DNA of 64,000 nt from CALMEC01 sp964434425 (GTDB lineage Bacteria > Actinomycetota > Thermoleophilia > Miltoncostaeales > Miltoncostaeaceae): positions 62,001 to 126,000 of the forward strand of contig CAYSVH010000003.1 of the NCBI GenBank assembly GCA_964434425.1, written 5' to 3'. This document shows positions 43,146-55,042 of this stretch, one piece after another (position 1 is the first letter of the stretch; every line of letters starts with the position of its first letter). A program made the position numbers and the translations under genes. Under the pieces are notes generated by a model. It worked only from the letters and a program-made list of their open reading frames with translations, had not been told where the DNA came from and ran no database searches.

Positions 43146-44411
43146 GTGCACGAGCCCGCCATCCCAACCCTCACCGCCACCGATCCCGAGATCGCCGGAC
43201 TGATCGAGTCCGAGGCCGAACGCCAGCACGACAAGATCCGGCTGATCGCATCCGAGAACTACGTCTCGCAGGCCGTCCTCGAGGCCACCGGCACCGTCCT
43301 CACCAACAAGTACTCCGAGGGCTACGCCGGCAAGCGCTACTACGAGGGGCAGCAGTTCATCGACCCGGTCGAGGAGCTCGCCATCCAGCGCGCCAAGGAC
43401 GTCTTCGGCGTGGAGCACGCCAACGTCCAGCCGTACTCCGGCTCGCCCGCCAACCTCGCCATCTACCTTGCGCTGCTCGAGCCCGGCGACACCATGATGG
43501 GCCTCGCCCTCCCCATGGGCGGCCACCTCACCCACGGCTGGTCGGTGTCGGCCACCGGCAAGTGGTTCCGCGCGGTGCAGTACAGCGTGCGCCGCGAGGA
43601 CGGCCGCATCGACATGGACGAGGTCCGCGACCTGGCCCGCAAGGAGAAGCCGAAGCTCATCTTCTGCGGCGGCACCGCGGTCCCGCGCACCATCGACTTC
43701 CCCGCCTTCGCCGAGATCGCGCGTGAGGTCGGTGCCGTCCTCGCCGCCGACATCGCCCACATCGCCGGCCTCATCGCCGGTGGCGCGCACCCCTCCCCCG
43801 TCGGGCACGCCGACATCATCTCCACCACCACGCACAAGACCCTCCGCGGTCCGCGCGGCGCCATGCTCATGAGCACCGAGGAGTACGCCAAGGACCTCGA
43901 CCGCGCCGTCTTCCCCGGCCTGCAGGGCGGCCCGCACAACCACACCACCGCGGGCATCGCCGTCGCGCTGAAGGAGGCCTCCACACCGGAGTTCTCCACC
44001 TACGCGCACGGCATCGTCGCCAACGCGCAGGCGCTCGCGGAGTCACTCGGCGAGCTGGGCTACGACCTCGTCACCGGCGGCACCGACAACCACCTCATCC
44101 TCATCGACCTCACCGGCAAGGGACTCGGCGGCAAGCCGGCCGCGCAGGCCCTGGACGCCGCCGGCATCGAGCTGAACTACAACTCGGTCCCGTTCGACAC
44201 CCGCAAGCCGTTCGACCCGTCCGGCCTGCGACTCGGCGCCGCCGCCATCACGACCCGCGGCCTCACACCGGACCACATGCCTCAGCTCGCGAAGTGGATC
44301 GACGAGGCGATCTCGAACCAGGACGACGCCGCCACCCTGGCCCGGATCGCCGGAGAGATCAAGGAGCTCATGGCCGCGCACCCGATGCCGGGATACACGC
44401 AGTCCCCGTAG
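43146..44411 (+). CDS. glyA: Serine hydroxymethyltransferase
   Basis: 421 residues, normal length. Interconverts serine and glycine while producing 5,10-methylene-tetrahydrofolate. The start region EIAGLIESEAERQHDKIRLI, ASENYVSQAVLEATG, NKYSEGYAGKRYYEG and the PLP-lysine site STTTHKTLRGPRG (Lys near 230) are diagnostic. GTG 43146 has AGGAGG 5 nt upstream. Codon use is extremely C/G-biased, as in highly expressed genes. Control by the ZTP riboswitch upstream links expression to one-carbon status. Confidence 0.97.
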   Translation: MHEPAIPTLTATDPEIAGLIESEAERQHDKIRLIASENYVSQAVLEATGTVLTNKYSEGYAGKRYYEGQQFIDPVEELAIQRAKDVFGVEHANVQPYSGSPANLAIYLALLEPGDTMMGLALPMGGHLTHGWSVSATGKWFRAVQYSVRREDGRIDMDEVRDLARKEKPKLIFCGGTAVPRTIDFPAFAEIAREVGAVLAADIAHIAGLIAGGAHPSPVGHADIISTTTHKTLRGPRGAMLMSTEEYAKDLDRAVFPGLQGGPHNHTTAGIAVALKEASTPEFSTYAHGIVANAQALAESLGELGYDLVTGGTDNHLILIDLTGKGLGGKPAAQALDAAGIELNYNSVPFDTRKPFDPSGLRLGAAAITTRGLTPDHMPQLAKWIDEAISNQDDAATLARIAGEIKELMAAHPMPGYTQSP

Positions 44412-44845
44412 ACATCGGAATGCGCGACCCCGACCCGACCGGCGATCAACCCCGGTCCCCACCCGGTCAGCCGACGCACCGAGATGACCGTCGCCTCCAC
44501 CCGCGCGCGGGGACGATGCGGGCAGCGCAGCGGACGACTCGAACGCTCCCGTGACCACACCCATGATCGGCGGTCGGCGGCGGCGGCCGTCCGCCATCCG
44601 GTGGTCCGTTCCCACTCGGTGGTCTTCAACACGCCGAGCAGACGCGCGCCTGCCCCGGCGACATCCCTTCGTCCTCGACACGACCGGTCATGCGACGCCG
44701 GCCGGCGGGAGTGAGCGTCGCGCTACTGTGCGGCCACGACCGGCCCGGCGGGTGTGCTCGGTTGCCGTGCCTGCGAGACTGGCCGTGTCCCGTGCGCTCC
44801 CCGAGTTGCGCGTTGGTACCCGTCCCCGCACGTCAGGAGCAGATC
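44412..44845. other. Intergenic region, 434 bp, no gene recognised
   Basis: Between glyA and the alarmone synthetase gene. All six frames are Arg/Pro/Thr-rich and none has a convincing ribosome binding site. A GTTCGAG on the minus strand resembles a tRNA T-loop but has no matching stems. No terminator with a T tract was seen after glyA. Confidence 0.5.
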
Positions 44846-45616
44846 GTGTCCGACCCGAACCCCACGGCGACTGGCCACGAATCACCAGGGCTCCCGGCAC
44901 CGTCGATGATCGCCTTCATGGGCCAGATGCGAGAGGCGTTCACTCGGCTGCAGATGGAACACCAGTTCGCGGTCGACGAGATCCTCACCAAGGTCTCGAT
45001 CCTCCGCCATGAGTTCCTCCATCTGCACCGGTACAACCCGATCGAGCACGTCGGCTCCCGGGTCAAGTCTCCAACCAGCATCCTCGACAAGGCCCTGCGG
45101 CGTGGTCTCGAGCTGACCCCGACGGCCATTCGCGCGGGCATCACCGACATCGCCGGGGTCCGGATCACCTGCAGCTTCATCGCCGATACCTACCGGATCC
45201 TCGACACGCTGACCTCGCAGGCAGACGTCCGGGTCATCACGGTCAAGGACTACATCGCCCACCCCAAACCCAACGGGTACAAGAGCCTTCATGCGATCAT
45301 CGAGATCCCGGTGTTCCTCTCCACCGGAGCCGTATCGCGGACGGTGGAGGTGCAGATCCGGACCATCGCCATGGACTTCTGGGCAAGCCTTGAGCACAAG
45401 ATCTACTACAAGTACGATGGTGAGGTACCCGACCATCTGTCGGCCAGCCTGACCGATGCCGCCGACGTCGCCGCGCAGCTGGACCGCCGCATGGAGCAAC
45501 TCCATCGCGAAGTCCGAGACGCCCAGCCCGCGGCAGACGACGACGCCGCCATCGACGGCGTCGACGAAGAGCTCCTGCTCCGCCTGTGGGAACACAGTCG
45601 CCACCATGCAAGCTGA
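44846..45616 (+). CDS. Small alarmone synthetase (RelA/SpoT synthetase domain)
   Basis: 256 residues. It transfers pyrophosphate from ATP to GDP or GTP to make (p)ppGpp. The synthetase motifs SRVKSPTSILDKALRRG, DIAGVRITCSFIADTYRI, KDYIAHPKPNGYKSLHAII and VEVQIRTIAMDFWASLEHKIYYKY cover the G-loop and catalytic region. There is no HD hydrolase, TGS or ACT domain, so it is a single-domain RelQ/RelP-type enzyme. GTG 44846 has AGGAG 7 nt upstream. Its C terminus is Asp/Ala-rich. It is followed by a 228-bp gap with nothing recognisable and then the NhaA fusion gene. Confidence 0.92.
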   Translation: MSDPNPTATGHESPGLPAPSMIAFMGQMREAFTRLQMEHQFAVDEILTKVSILRHEFLHLHRYNPIEHVGSRVKSPTSILDKALRRGLELTPTAIRAGITDIAGVRITCSFIADTYRILDTLTSQADVRVITVKDYIAHPKPNGYKSLHAIIEIPVFLSTGAVSRTVEVQIRTIAMDFWASLEHKIYYKYDGEVPDHLSASLTDAADVAAQLDRRMEQLHREVRDAQPAADDDAAIDGVDEELLLRLWEHSRHHAS

Positions 45617-45844
45617 ACCCAAGCATCGATCCGCAGAGAATGGCTGCCCCACGCGGCCGGCATCAGTCCCGCCGCGGACCACGACCGCACCGGGCGGCGC
45701 CATCACGGCAACCCGTCGATCAGCACCTTGCGGAACCACCACGTCAGCGACGAGCCGGCGAACGCCCTGGCCCGTGGTGAGCTTCGTGGATGTCGTGTTG
45801 CGGATCGGGCCGCGGTCGGTTGAGTCGATTGAGCAAGGCGGCCG

Positions 45845-48448
45845 GTGAGCCCTTCGTCACAGGGGCTCGGGTCTGCGTTGCAGGGCGGTCGGTTGCGGGC
45901 GCGGCTGAGCGGGTTGACCTCCCCTGACCTCGCGGCGGCCGGGCTGCTTCTTGCGGCCACCGTCGCGGCGCTGGTGTGGGCCAACTCGCCGGCGGGTGAC
46001 AGCTACGGGTCGTTTTGGCACACCGAGGTGGCCGTGCGAGTGGGTGGGCGCGAGCTGTCGCTGAGCCTGGTGCACTGGGTCAACGATGGCCTGATGGCGC
46101 TGTTCTTCTTCGTCGTCGGGCTGGAGGTGAAGCGAGAGCTCGTCCTGGGCGAACTGTCGGATCGGCGTCGGGCGATGGTGCCGCTCCTCGGCGCCATCGC
46201 GGGCCTGGTGGTGCCGGCCGTGGTCTATGTGGCGATCAACCAGGGCGGGGAGGTGTCCGCGTGGGGCACGGTGATCTCCACCGATACGGCGTTCCTGCTT
46301 GGTGTCGTCGTGCTGTTGGGCCGCGCCTGTCCTCCGGAGTTGCGGGTATTCCTCCTCGCGCTGGCGGTGGTCGACGACGTGGGCGCCCTCTCGGTGATCG
46401 CCGTCTTCTACACCGACGACCTGCACCTCGGGTTCCTGATGGCCGCCGTGGTGGGTGTGGCGCTCATGTTCGCGCTGCGGTGGTTGAGGGTGTGGCGGGG
46501 TCCGGCGTACCTGGTGCTGGCCGCGGTGTCGTGGGTGATGCTGTACGAGAGCGGGGTCCACGCGACCCTGCTGGGCGTCGCCGTCGCGCTGATCACCCCC
46601 GCCTATCGACCGCGACGACACGAGGTCGCCGAGGCGGGTCGGCGCACCCGCACCTACCTGCAGGACCCTCGACCGGCGTCCGCCCACGCGGCGCGTCTGG
46701 CGATCGAACGGTCCGTCCCGGTCGGCGAACGGCTGCAGCGGCTGTGGCGGCCGTGGACCGACTATGTGATCGTCCCCCTGTTCGCCCTGGCCAACGCCGG
46801 CGTCGCGTTGAGCGGCGGGGCGCTGGGAGCCGCCGCGTCCTCCCCGGTCACCATCGGCGTGATCGTCGGCCTGGTCCTGGGCAAGCCCGTCGGCATCCTT
46901 CTCGGCAGTGCCCTGGCCGTCCGCCTCAGGCTCGGCGACCTCGCCCCCGGACTGACCAAGCTTCACCTGACCGGCGGCGCGATCCTGTCGGGTATCGGAT
47001 TCACGATCTCACTGTTGATCGTGGAGCTCGCGGTACCCGACCCCCTGCTCGCGGCTGAGGCCCGGGTCGGCATCCTCGCCGCGTCGGTGCTGGCCGCGAT
47101 AGGAGGATTCGCCCTGGTGCGGCTGGCGGCTCGCCGAGCACCCGAGTCGGAGGAGCTTCCCATGATGCTCGATCCGCCGGTCGATCCCGCACGCGATCAC
47201 ATCCGCGGGCCCGCGGAGGCACCGTTGACGCTGGTGGGCTTCGGTGACTTCGAGGCCCCCTTCCGAGGCTGGGGCGCCGTCGCGGAGCTGCGAGAACGCT
47301 TCGGCGACCGGCTGCGCTACATCGTCCGGCACGTACCTTCCCCGGCGCACCCGAACGCGTACCTGGCCGCCGAGGCGGCCGAAGCCGCAGGGGCACAGGG
47401 CCGGTTCTGGGAGATGCACGATCGACTGTTCCAGGGCGGAGAACGGCTGAGCGCCCCGGATCTCGTCGACCACGCAGCCGCATTGGGACTCGACGTCGCC
47501 CGCTTCGCCGACGACCTCGCCTCCGGCCGATTCCGGCAGCAGGTCGAGGACGACCTGGCGTCAGCACGGGCCAGCGGCGTCCAGGACTCCCACACCTTCT
47601 TCGTGAACGGGCGGCGCTACATCGGGCCACACGACGCCGATTCGCTGGCAGCCGCCCTGTCGGCGTCGGGCAACGCCGCCCCTGCGGATCCTGTCTCGAT
47701 GGGTGACGGCGAACCGGGGGTGACCGAGCCGATGGCATGGGATCCGGAGACGGAGATGTCGCTCCTGCCCGAGGATCTCTCCGAGACCCCCGACACGGGC
47801 GGCGACCACCCCCGATTGACCGACACCCAGCTCGCACGCCCCGAGAAGGTGGGACAACGCCAGGCCGTTGCCCGCGGTGACGTCCTGTACCGCCCGGGCG
47901 ATGAGATGTACGGCTTCTACGCCGTCGTCTCCGGGGCGATCGCGGTCGTCGGATACGTCGGCGCCAACGGCGGGCGGCGCGTGGTCAGAGTGCACGGCGA
48001 GCGCCGTTTCCTCGGAGCCCTCGACCTGCTCCGCGATCAGCCCGTCCTGCGGACGGCGGTCGCGATCCGATCCGGCGAAGTGCTCAGCGTTCCCGTCGAG
48101 CAGCTCCGCTCCCTGCTCGCCAAAGACGCAGAACTACGCGACCTCGTGACTCGCGCCTACATGCGGCGCGAGGCCATCGGCCGCCACCTGTCGGCAGACC
48201 TCCTCATCCTCGCCGTCACGGACGATCCGCTCACCCCACCGATCCAGGGCTGGGCCCAAAGCCACGGGCTCACGACGCACGTCACCGACCCGACCGCCCC
48301 CGGCGTCACGTCCGGAACGCTTCGACGCCTCGGGTTGTCGTCCGAAGACCTCCCCGTCGTACTGATGCCCGACGGGACCATCCTGCGTGCACCAACGATC
48401 GACGAGCTCGACGAGACACGGCTCCGCGGGCGCGAAGTCGACCCATGA
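45845..48448 (+). CDS. nhaA: NhaA Na+/H+ antiporter fused to DsbA-like, cNMP-binding and thioredoxin-like domains
   Basis: 867 residues in four parts. (1) About 1-430: NhaA with VNDGLMALFFFVVGLEVKREL, TDTAFLLGVVVLLG and the ion-binding pair in VVDDVGALSVIAVFY, plus the C-terminal HLTGGAILSGIGFTISLLI. (2) About 458-615: DsbA/thioredoxin-like fold (APLTLVGFGDFEAPFRGWG ... HTFFVNGRRYIG); the usual CPxC is APFR and the cis-Pro is replaced by His, so it cannot do disulphide chemistry. (3) About 668-775: cyclic-nucleotide-binding fold (RPGDEMYGFYAVVSGAIAVV), lacking the FGE...R/TA ligand set in full. (4) About 784-867: a thioredoxin-like linker as found between cNMP and thioredoxin reductase domains. 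GTG 45845 is the start. NhaA-DsbA fusions are known; the extra domains are unusual. Confidence 0.88.
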   Translation: MSPSSQGLGSALQGGRLRARLSGLTSPDLAAAGLLLAATVAALVWANSPAGDSYGSFWHTEVAVRVGGRELSLSLVHWVNDGLMALFFFVVGLEVKRELVLGELSDRRRAMVPLLGAIAGLVVPAVVYVAINQGGEVSAWGTVISTDTAFLLGVVVLLGRACPPELRVFLLALAVVDDVGALSVIAVFYTDDLHLGFLMAAVVGVALMFALRWLRVWRGPAYLVLAAVSWVMLYESGVHATLLGVAVALITPAYRPRRHEVAEAGRRTRTYLQDPRPASAHAARLAIERSVPVGERLQRLWRPWTDYVIVPLFALANAGVALSGGALGAAASSPVTIGVIVGLVLGKPVGILLGSALAVRLRLGDLAPGLTKLHLTGGAILSGIGFTISLLIVELAVPDPLLAAEARVGILAASVLAAIGGFALVRLAARRAPESEELPMMLDPPVDPARDHIRGPAEAPLTLVGFGDFEAPFRGWGAVAELRERFGDRLRYIVRHVPSPAHPNAYLAAEAAEAAGAQGRFWEMHDRLFQGGERLSAPDLVDHAAALGLDVARFADDLASGRFRQQVEDDLASARASGVQDSHTFFVNGRRYIGPHDADSLAAALSASGNAAPADPVSMGDGEPGVTEPMAWDPETEMSLLPEDLSETPDTGGDHPRLTDTQLARPEKVGQRQAVARGDVLYRPGDEMYGFYAVVSGAIAVVGYVGANGGRRVVRVHGERRFLGALDLLRDQPVLRTAVAIRSGEVLSVPVEQLRSLLAKDAELRDLVTRAYMRREAIGRHLSADLLILAVTDDPLTPPIQGWAQSHGLTTHVTDPTAPGVTSGTLRRLGLSSEDLPVVLMPDGTILRAPTIDELDETRLRGREVDP

Positions 48449-48501
48449 CCGGAGCCCGGGGGAGTCGGCTCGCCTCCGGCAATGCGTCGACTTCGCGCCC
48501 G
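48427..48501 (+). terminator. Long-range hairpin after the NhaA fusion
   Basis: CGGGCGCGAAGTCGAC (48427-48442), which is inside the last codons, pairs perfectly with GTCGACTTCGCGCCCG (48486-48501). The 43-nt loop contains CCGGAG/CTCCGG, giving a nested second stem. Probable 3' end or terminator without a T tract. Confidence 0.6.
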
Positions 48502-48580
48502 GCACCCCTCACGGCCTCACCAAGGACGGTGTGCGACATCCGATCGGCGCTCGATCGATTTCGCCCTCACCCGCCCCTCC

Positions 48581-48829
48581 TCAGCCGGGCGAGCCCGCCT
48601 TCTCGGCCACCGCGTCCGGGTCGTCCTCCGGGGGATTGCCGGCACGGTGGATCATCATGCGGCCGGCCACGATCATCGCGGCACAGAACGTCAGGTTGCC
48701 GGCGGCCATGAAGACGAGAGCGGCCCCGGAAACATCACCCTGACCGCTGAGACCCACCCCGAAGAGGAAGAGCCCGACCAGCCCCACCATGACGGCCACG
48801 ACGATGAACACCCAACCGGTGATCTTCAT
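48581..48829 (-). CDS. Small two-helix membrane protein, unknown
   Basis: 82 residues: helix 1 VFIVVAVMVGLVGLFLFGVG and helix 2 VFMAAGNLTFCAAMIVAG, with a short acidic C terminus. The ATG overlaps the GntR gene stop (ATGA at 48826-48829), so it is co-translated with the regulator. No family recognised. Confidence 0.7.
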   Translation of the reverse strand: MKITGWVFIVVAVMVGLVGLFLFGVGLSGQGDVSGAALVFMAAGNLTFCAAMIVAGRMMIHRAGNPPEDDPDAVAEKAGSPG

Positions 48830-49533
48830 CTCTCGTCCCTCGCCTTCCCCAGATCCTCGTTCGACAGCGCCGCCTCGATGCTCTGACGCGCCGACCGGAT
48901 GTGGCGTCGCATCAGTATCTCGGCCAACTCCCCATCGTGGGCCTCGATCGCATCGAGGATCCGATAGTGCTCCCGGAGCCCCGTGTGCGGACGCTCCCGG
49001 ATGTGCCGCGAACGATAGCGGTACCTGCGCACCCGATACGAGAGGTCATTGATCATGAGTGCGAGCTCGCGGTTGCCGCTCCCCTGGACCACACGCACGT
49101 GGAAGTCCAAGCGTCCGTCGGCCGCCGCCTCGGGCGACCGGGTCCAGGTGTCGGGAAGCTGCGCGTGGTGGTCGAGCACCCGCCGCGTGTCGGCCAGCTG
49201 CTCGTCCGTCATGGCTTCGGCGGCCAGACGGCACGCAAGCCCCTCCAGCGCCTCGCGGACGGTGTAGAGCTCGATTAGCTCAGCACTGCCGAGCGCGGCC
49301 ACGCGCGCGCCGGCGCGCGGGCGGCGCTCAACCAGACGCATGCCCTCCAGCCGGTGCAGGGCCTCGCGAAGCGACCCGCGGCCGATGCCGAAGCGCTGTG
49401 CGAGCTCGGGTTCGGAGAGCTTGGCACCGGGCGCGAACTCCCCGGTCACGATCTGCTCGCGCAGACGCTCGGTGATGGCATCACCCAGCGTCGAGTCCTC
49501 CGACGCCCCCGGATTGTCGACAGTTCTCTCCAT
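48826..49533 (-). CDS. GntR family transcriptional regulator, FadR (FCD) subfamily
   Basis: 235 residues. N-terminal winged helix LGDAITERLREQIVTGEFAPG...LSEPELAQRFGIGRGSLREALHRLEG, and a C-terminal FCD ligand domain with DFHVRVVQGSGN and HYRILDAIEAHDGE supplying metal-binding His residues. It is divergent from the acyl-CoA carboxylase operon with a 246-bp shared region that holds two inverted GGATTGTCGACAG sites (49511-49523 within its own first codons, and 49577-49589). It may repress both directions; the effector might be an acyl or organic acid, by analogy with FadR/LldR-type regulators. Confidence 0.88.
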   Translation of the reverse strand: MERTVDNPGASEDSTLGDAITERLREQIVTGEFAPGAKLSEPELAQRFGIGRGSLREALHRLEGMRLVERRPRAGARVAALGSAELIELYTVREALEGLACRLAAEAMTDEQLADTRRVLDHHAQLPDTWTRSPEAAADGRLDFHVRVVQGSGNRELALMINDLSYRVRRYRYRSRHIRERPHTGLREHYRILDAIEAHDGELAEILMRRHIRSARQSIEAALSNEDLGKARDER

Positions 49534-49589
49534 ACCCCGACAGTTTCACCGATTGATACGCCGACGACAAGCGCGTCTGTCGACAATCC
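49511..49589. promoter_or_regulatory. Pair of inverted 13-bp operator-like sites
   Basis: GGATTGTCGACAG (49511-49523) and its exact reverse complement CTGTCGACAATCC (49577-49589) face each other across 53 bp. Each contains TTGTCGACAR, a symmetrical core of the kind bound by FadR/FCD-type GntR proteins (TTGT-N-ACAA). The first lies in the regulator's own N-terminal codons, the second in the leader of the carboxylase operon. Confidence 0.6.
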
Positions 49590-49779
49590 GACGATCCAGC
49601 GTGTAGATTGCCCCACCGATGCCGACGCCGTGCCCCGCCGATCGCGTTCTCACCGGAGCGACCGACCGGCCCGCACAGCACGGCGACGGGCGAATCGTGT
49701 CGATCCCGCACGGAGACCGGGGATCAGGCAACCTTCGATTCGCCCGCACCGGCGGCCCGACCAACGATCCCAGGTACGC

Positions 49780-51335
<1,556 letters not shown>

Positions 51336-51339
<4 letters not shown>

Positions 51340-51507
51340 CCGGCGCCGCCCGGGTTTCCATCGCGGGTGACCCCACCCCGGAGGAGGCCGCCGCCATCAT
51401 CGCCGCGGCCAACATCGTCCTCTCCGCGGCCCCCGCCCCGGAGGATCCGCGTCCCTGGCCCTATCGCTCGCAGTGGCGTCGCGCCGCCATCGAAGAAGGA
51501 GTTCGGA

Positions 51508-51518
<11 letters not shown>
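51336..51518 (+). CDS. Acyl-CoA carboxylase epsilon subunit
   Basis: 60 residues, which is the usual size. RVSIAGDPTPEEAAAIIAAAN followed by a short linker and PYRSQWRRAAI is the AccE/epsilon pattern (GxPTxEE... SxWR). In actinobacteria this small subunit stimulates or stabilises the alpha-beta complex. GTG 51336 overlaps the beta stop; its last 11 bp overlap the alpha gene, so the three are translationally chained. Confidence 0.85.
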
Positions 51519-53273
<1,755 letters not shown>

Positions 53274-53277
<4 letters not shown>

Positions 53278-53717
53278 CCGCTCTGGGCAACCCGGCCGCA
53301 TCGGCCAGCGGCGTCGTGGACGCCGCGATGGAGCGACGTATGGAGCGGTCGGAGGCACGACTGGTGAACGCCGTGCTGCCGGGACGGCAGAACCACTTCG
53401 GGACCTTCGGCGGAAACCTCATCATGGCGCTCATGGAGGAGGTGGCGTGGGTGTCGGCCACGCGGTTCACCCGCATGGACATGATCACCGCGGGCTCGGA
53501 GGCGATCCGCTTCGAGAGGCCGGTGCCCGAGGGGACGATCCTCGAGACCGTCGCGCGTGTGGAGAGCATGGGCCGCACCAGCGTGACCGTCGGCGTGGAG
53601 GTCTTCGCCGAGGCCATCCACGCGGATGAGCGGGGACGGGCGGCGTACGGACGACTCACGCTGGTGGCGCTGGACGACGAGGGACGGCCGAAGCGGATCG
53701 AGCTTCCCGAGGACTGA
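53274..53717 (+). CDS. Acyl-CoA thioesterase, hotdog fold
   Basis: 147 residues. The hotdog signature NHFGTFGGNLIMALMEEVAW (with the catalytic Glu/Asp position in MEEVAW) and a central SEAIRFERPVPEGTILET indicate an ACOT/YciA-type thioesterase that hydrolyses short acyl-CoAs. The N terminus is an Ala/Ser-rich extension of about 20 residues. ATG 53274 overlaps the carboxylase alpha stop (ATGA), so it is the fourth gene of the operon and may dispose of the excess acyl-CoA substrate or product. Confidence 0.85.
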
Positions 53718-53876
53718 TCCCGCGGCCTGCGCCCGCTCGCCGGGATCATGGCCGTCGACAACCGACGACGCTGTGATGTCGGAGCCGCGGCCCGGCGCGA
53801 CGAGACGGAGACGCTCCACCACCACCACTCCCGGGCACGGCGCACGCGGATGCATCGATGGCAGGATGCGCAGTCC

Positions 53877-54260
53877 ATGACGCGCGCCCTCCGATTCATC
53901 CCCGCCGTTCTCCTCATGGTGACGATTTTCCTGCTGTCGTCCCGCCAGAACCTCAGCACGGGACTGGGCACATGGGACACCATCCTGCGCAAGGGTGCGC
54001 ACATGGCGGAGTTCGGGGTGCTCTGGTTCCTGTGGTGGTGGGCGTTCCGCTACCGATACGCGGGTGTCGCGGCGGCCATCACCATCCTCTACGCCATCTC
54101 GGACGAGGTCCACCAGCACTTCGTCCCCACCCGATACGGCAGCCCGGTGGACGTTCTCATCGACACGGCCGGGGTGGTGATCGCGATGATCGTCGCCTTC
54201 CGGTGGCGCGACCGCCGCGCCCGTCGGGCCGCAGCGGCGGCCGCCCCGCTCGACGCCTGA
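53877..54260 (+). CDS. VanZ-like membrane protein
   Basis: 127 residues with four helices: FIPAVLLMVTIFLLSSRQ, a segment HMAEFGVLWFLWWWAF, YAGVAAAITILYAISDEVHQHFVPTR, and VDVLIDTAGVVIAMIVAF. The pattern Ss.....K..H...fg.L, DE.hQ.f.p.R...v.D...D..G is typical of the VanZ family (named for teicoplanin resistance; function unclear). ATG 53877 is used; ATG 53850 in frame is an alternative. Confidence 0.82.
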   Translation: MTRALRFIPAVLLMVTIFLLSSRQNLSTGLGTWDTILRKGAHMAEFGVLWFLWWWAFRYRYAGVAAAITILYAISDEVHQHFVPTRYGSPVDVLIDTAGVVIAMIVAFRWRDRRARRAAAAAAPLDA

Positions 54261-54273
54261 TCCGGTCGCGGCG

Positions 54274-55029
54274 TCAGCCCGCGGAGGGCACCACGTCGAG
54301 CGTCCACGCCCGTCCCGTTCGAACCGGCGGCGTGAGCCCGACGTCCGCGAACTCCGTGGTCAGCAGCTCGGCCAGGTCGACGGGCTCCCGCGGATCATGG
54401 CCGTGGATGAGGATCGTGCGCGCCACCAGCCCGCGGGTGTGCTTGGCCATGTGCGACGCACCGGGTACGCGCACCTGGATCCAGCGGTCGGCGTCATCTC
54501 CGCGAGGAGTCCAGGCCGCGACGTACGCGGCCGACCGGCAATCGACGATCAGGCCCCGCCCGGTCTCACCGCCGAGCGCGCGGTCCAGATGGGGTCGCCA
54601 GGCCGGTGCAAGCGGGCCGACGCCCGGAAGGTCCACCCCCATCCCGAGACGGTATGCGGCGATCCGGTCGCCGGGTCGCACCACGCCGTAGAGGGCCGAG
54701 AAGATGAGCACCCACCGCGCGGCGCGGCGCTTGGCCGGCGCGTCGAGCGACGGGAGACCGAGCGCGTCGTAGAGGACGCCCGTGTAGGTGTCGCGCGCCG
54801 CCAGCGCGGACGCGTCCGAGAGCGTCGTGTTGCGGTCGATCTCGTGGGCGACGCCGGCCCCGACCCCGAGGACCGCCGGGGCGTCGTCACGTTCGCTGAC
54901 CGCGGCGAGTGCGTCCGCGACGGTCCGCCGCATCGCCCCCAGATCGGGGAACGCCAGCGCATCGGGATCGTAGGGCCGGCCCCGTCGGCCGGCGGTCTTC
55001 CCCTCGGACGGGGGGAGCAGGATGCGCAT
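54274..55029 (-). CDS. yaaA: YaaA family peroxide stress protein (UPF0246)
   Basis: 251 residues. ILLPPSEGKTAG at the N terminus and the later block IFSALYGVVRPGDRIAAYRLGM are the hallmark segments. A later VVDCRSAAYVAAW and ASHMAKHTRG are also conserved. E. coli YaaA lowers iron-driven oxidative damage after peroxide; the biochemical activity (DNA binding) is still debated. It is convergent with the VanZ gene (13 bp apart) and followed on the same strand by a GNAT gene on its 5' side. Confidence 0.9.
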   Translation of the reverse strand: MRILLPPSEGKTAGRRGRPYDPDALAFPDLGAMRRTVADALAAVSERDDAPAVLGVGAGVAHEIDRNTTLSDASALAARDTYTGVLYDALGLPSLDAPAKRRAARWVLIFSALYGVVRPGDRIAAYRLGMGVDLPGVGPLAPAWRPHLDRALGGETGRGLIVDCRSAAYVAAWTPRGDDADRWIQVRVPGASHMAKHTRGLVARTILIHGHDPREPVDLAELLTTEFADVGLTPPVRTGRAWTLDVVPSAG

Positions 55030-55042
55030 CGCGATACCGGGG

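Noticed and set aside
44510..44560. tRNA-like T-loop (GTTCGAG on minus strand)
   Set aside because: No acceptor, D or anticodon stem could be matched around it.
46000..47060. Large open frames antiparallel or out of frame with nhaA
   Set aside because: Shadow frames of a high-G+C gene; no ribosome binding site or conserved motif.
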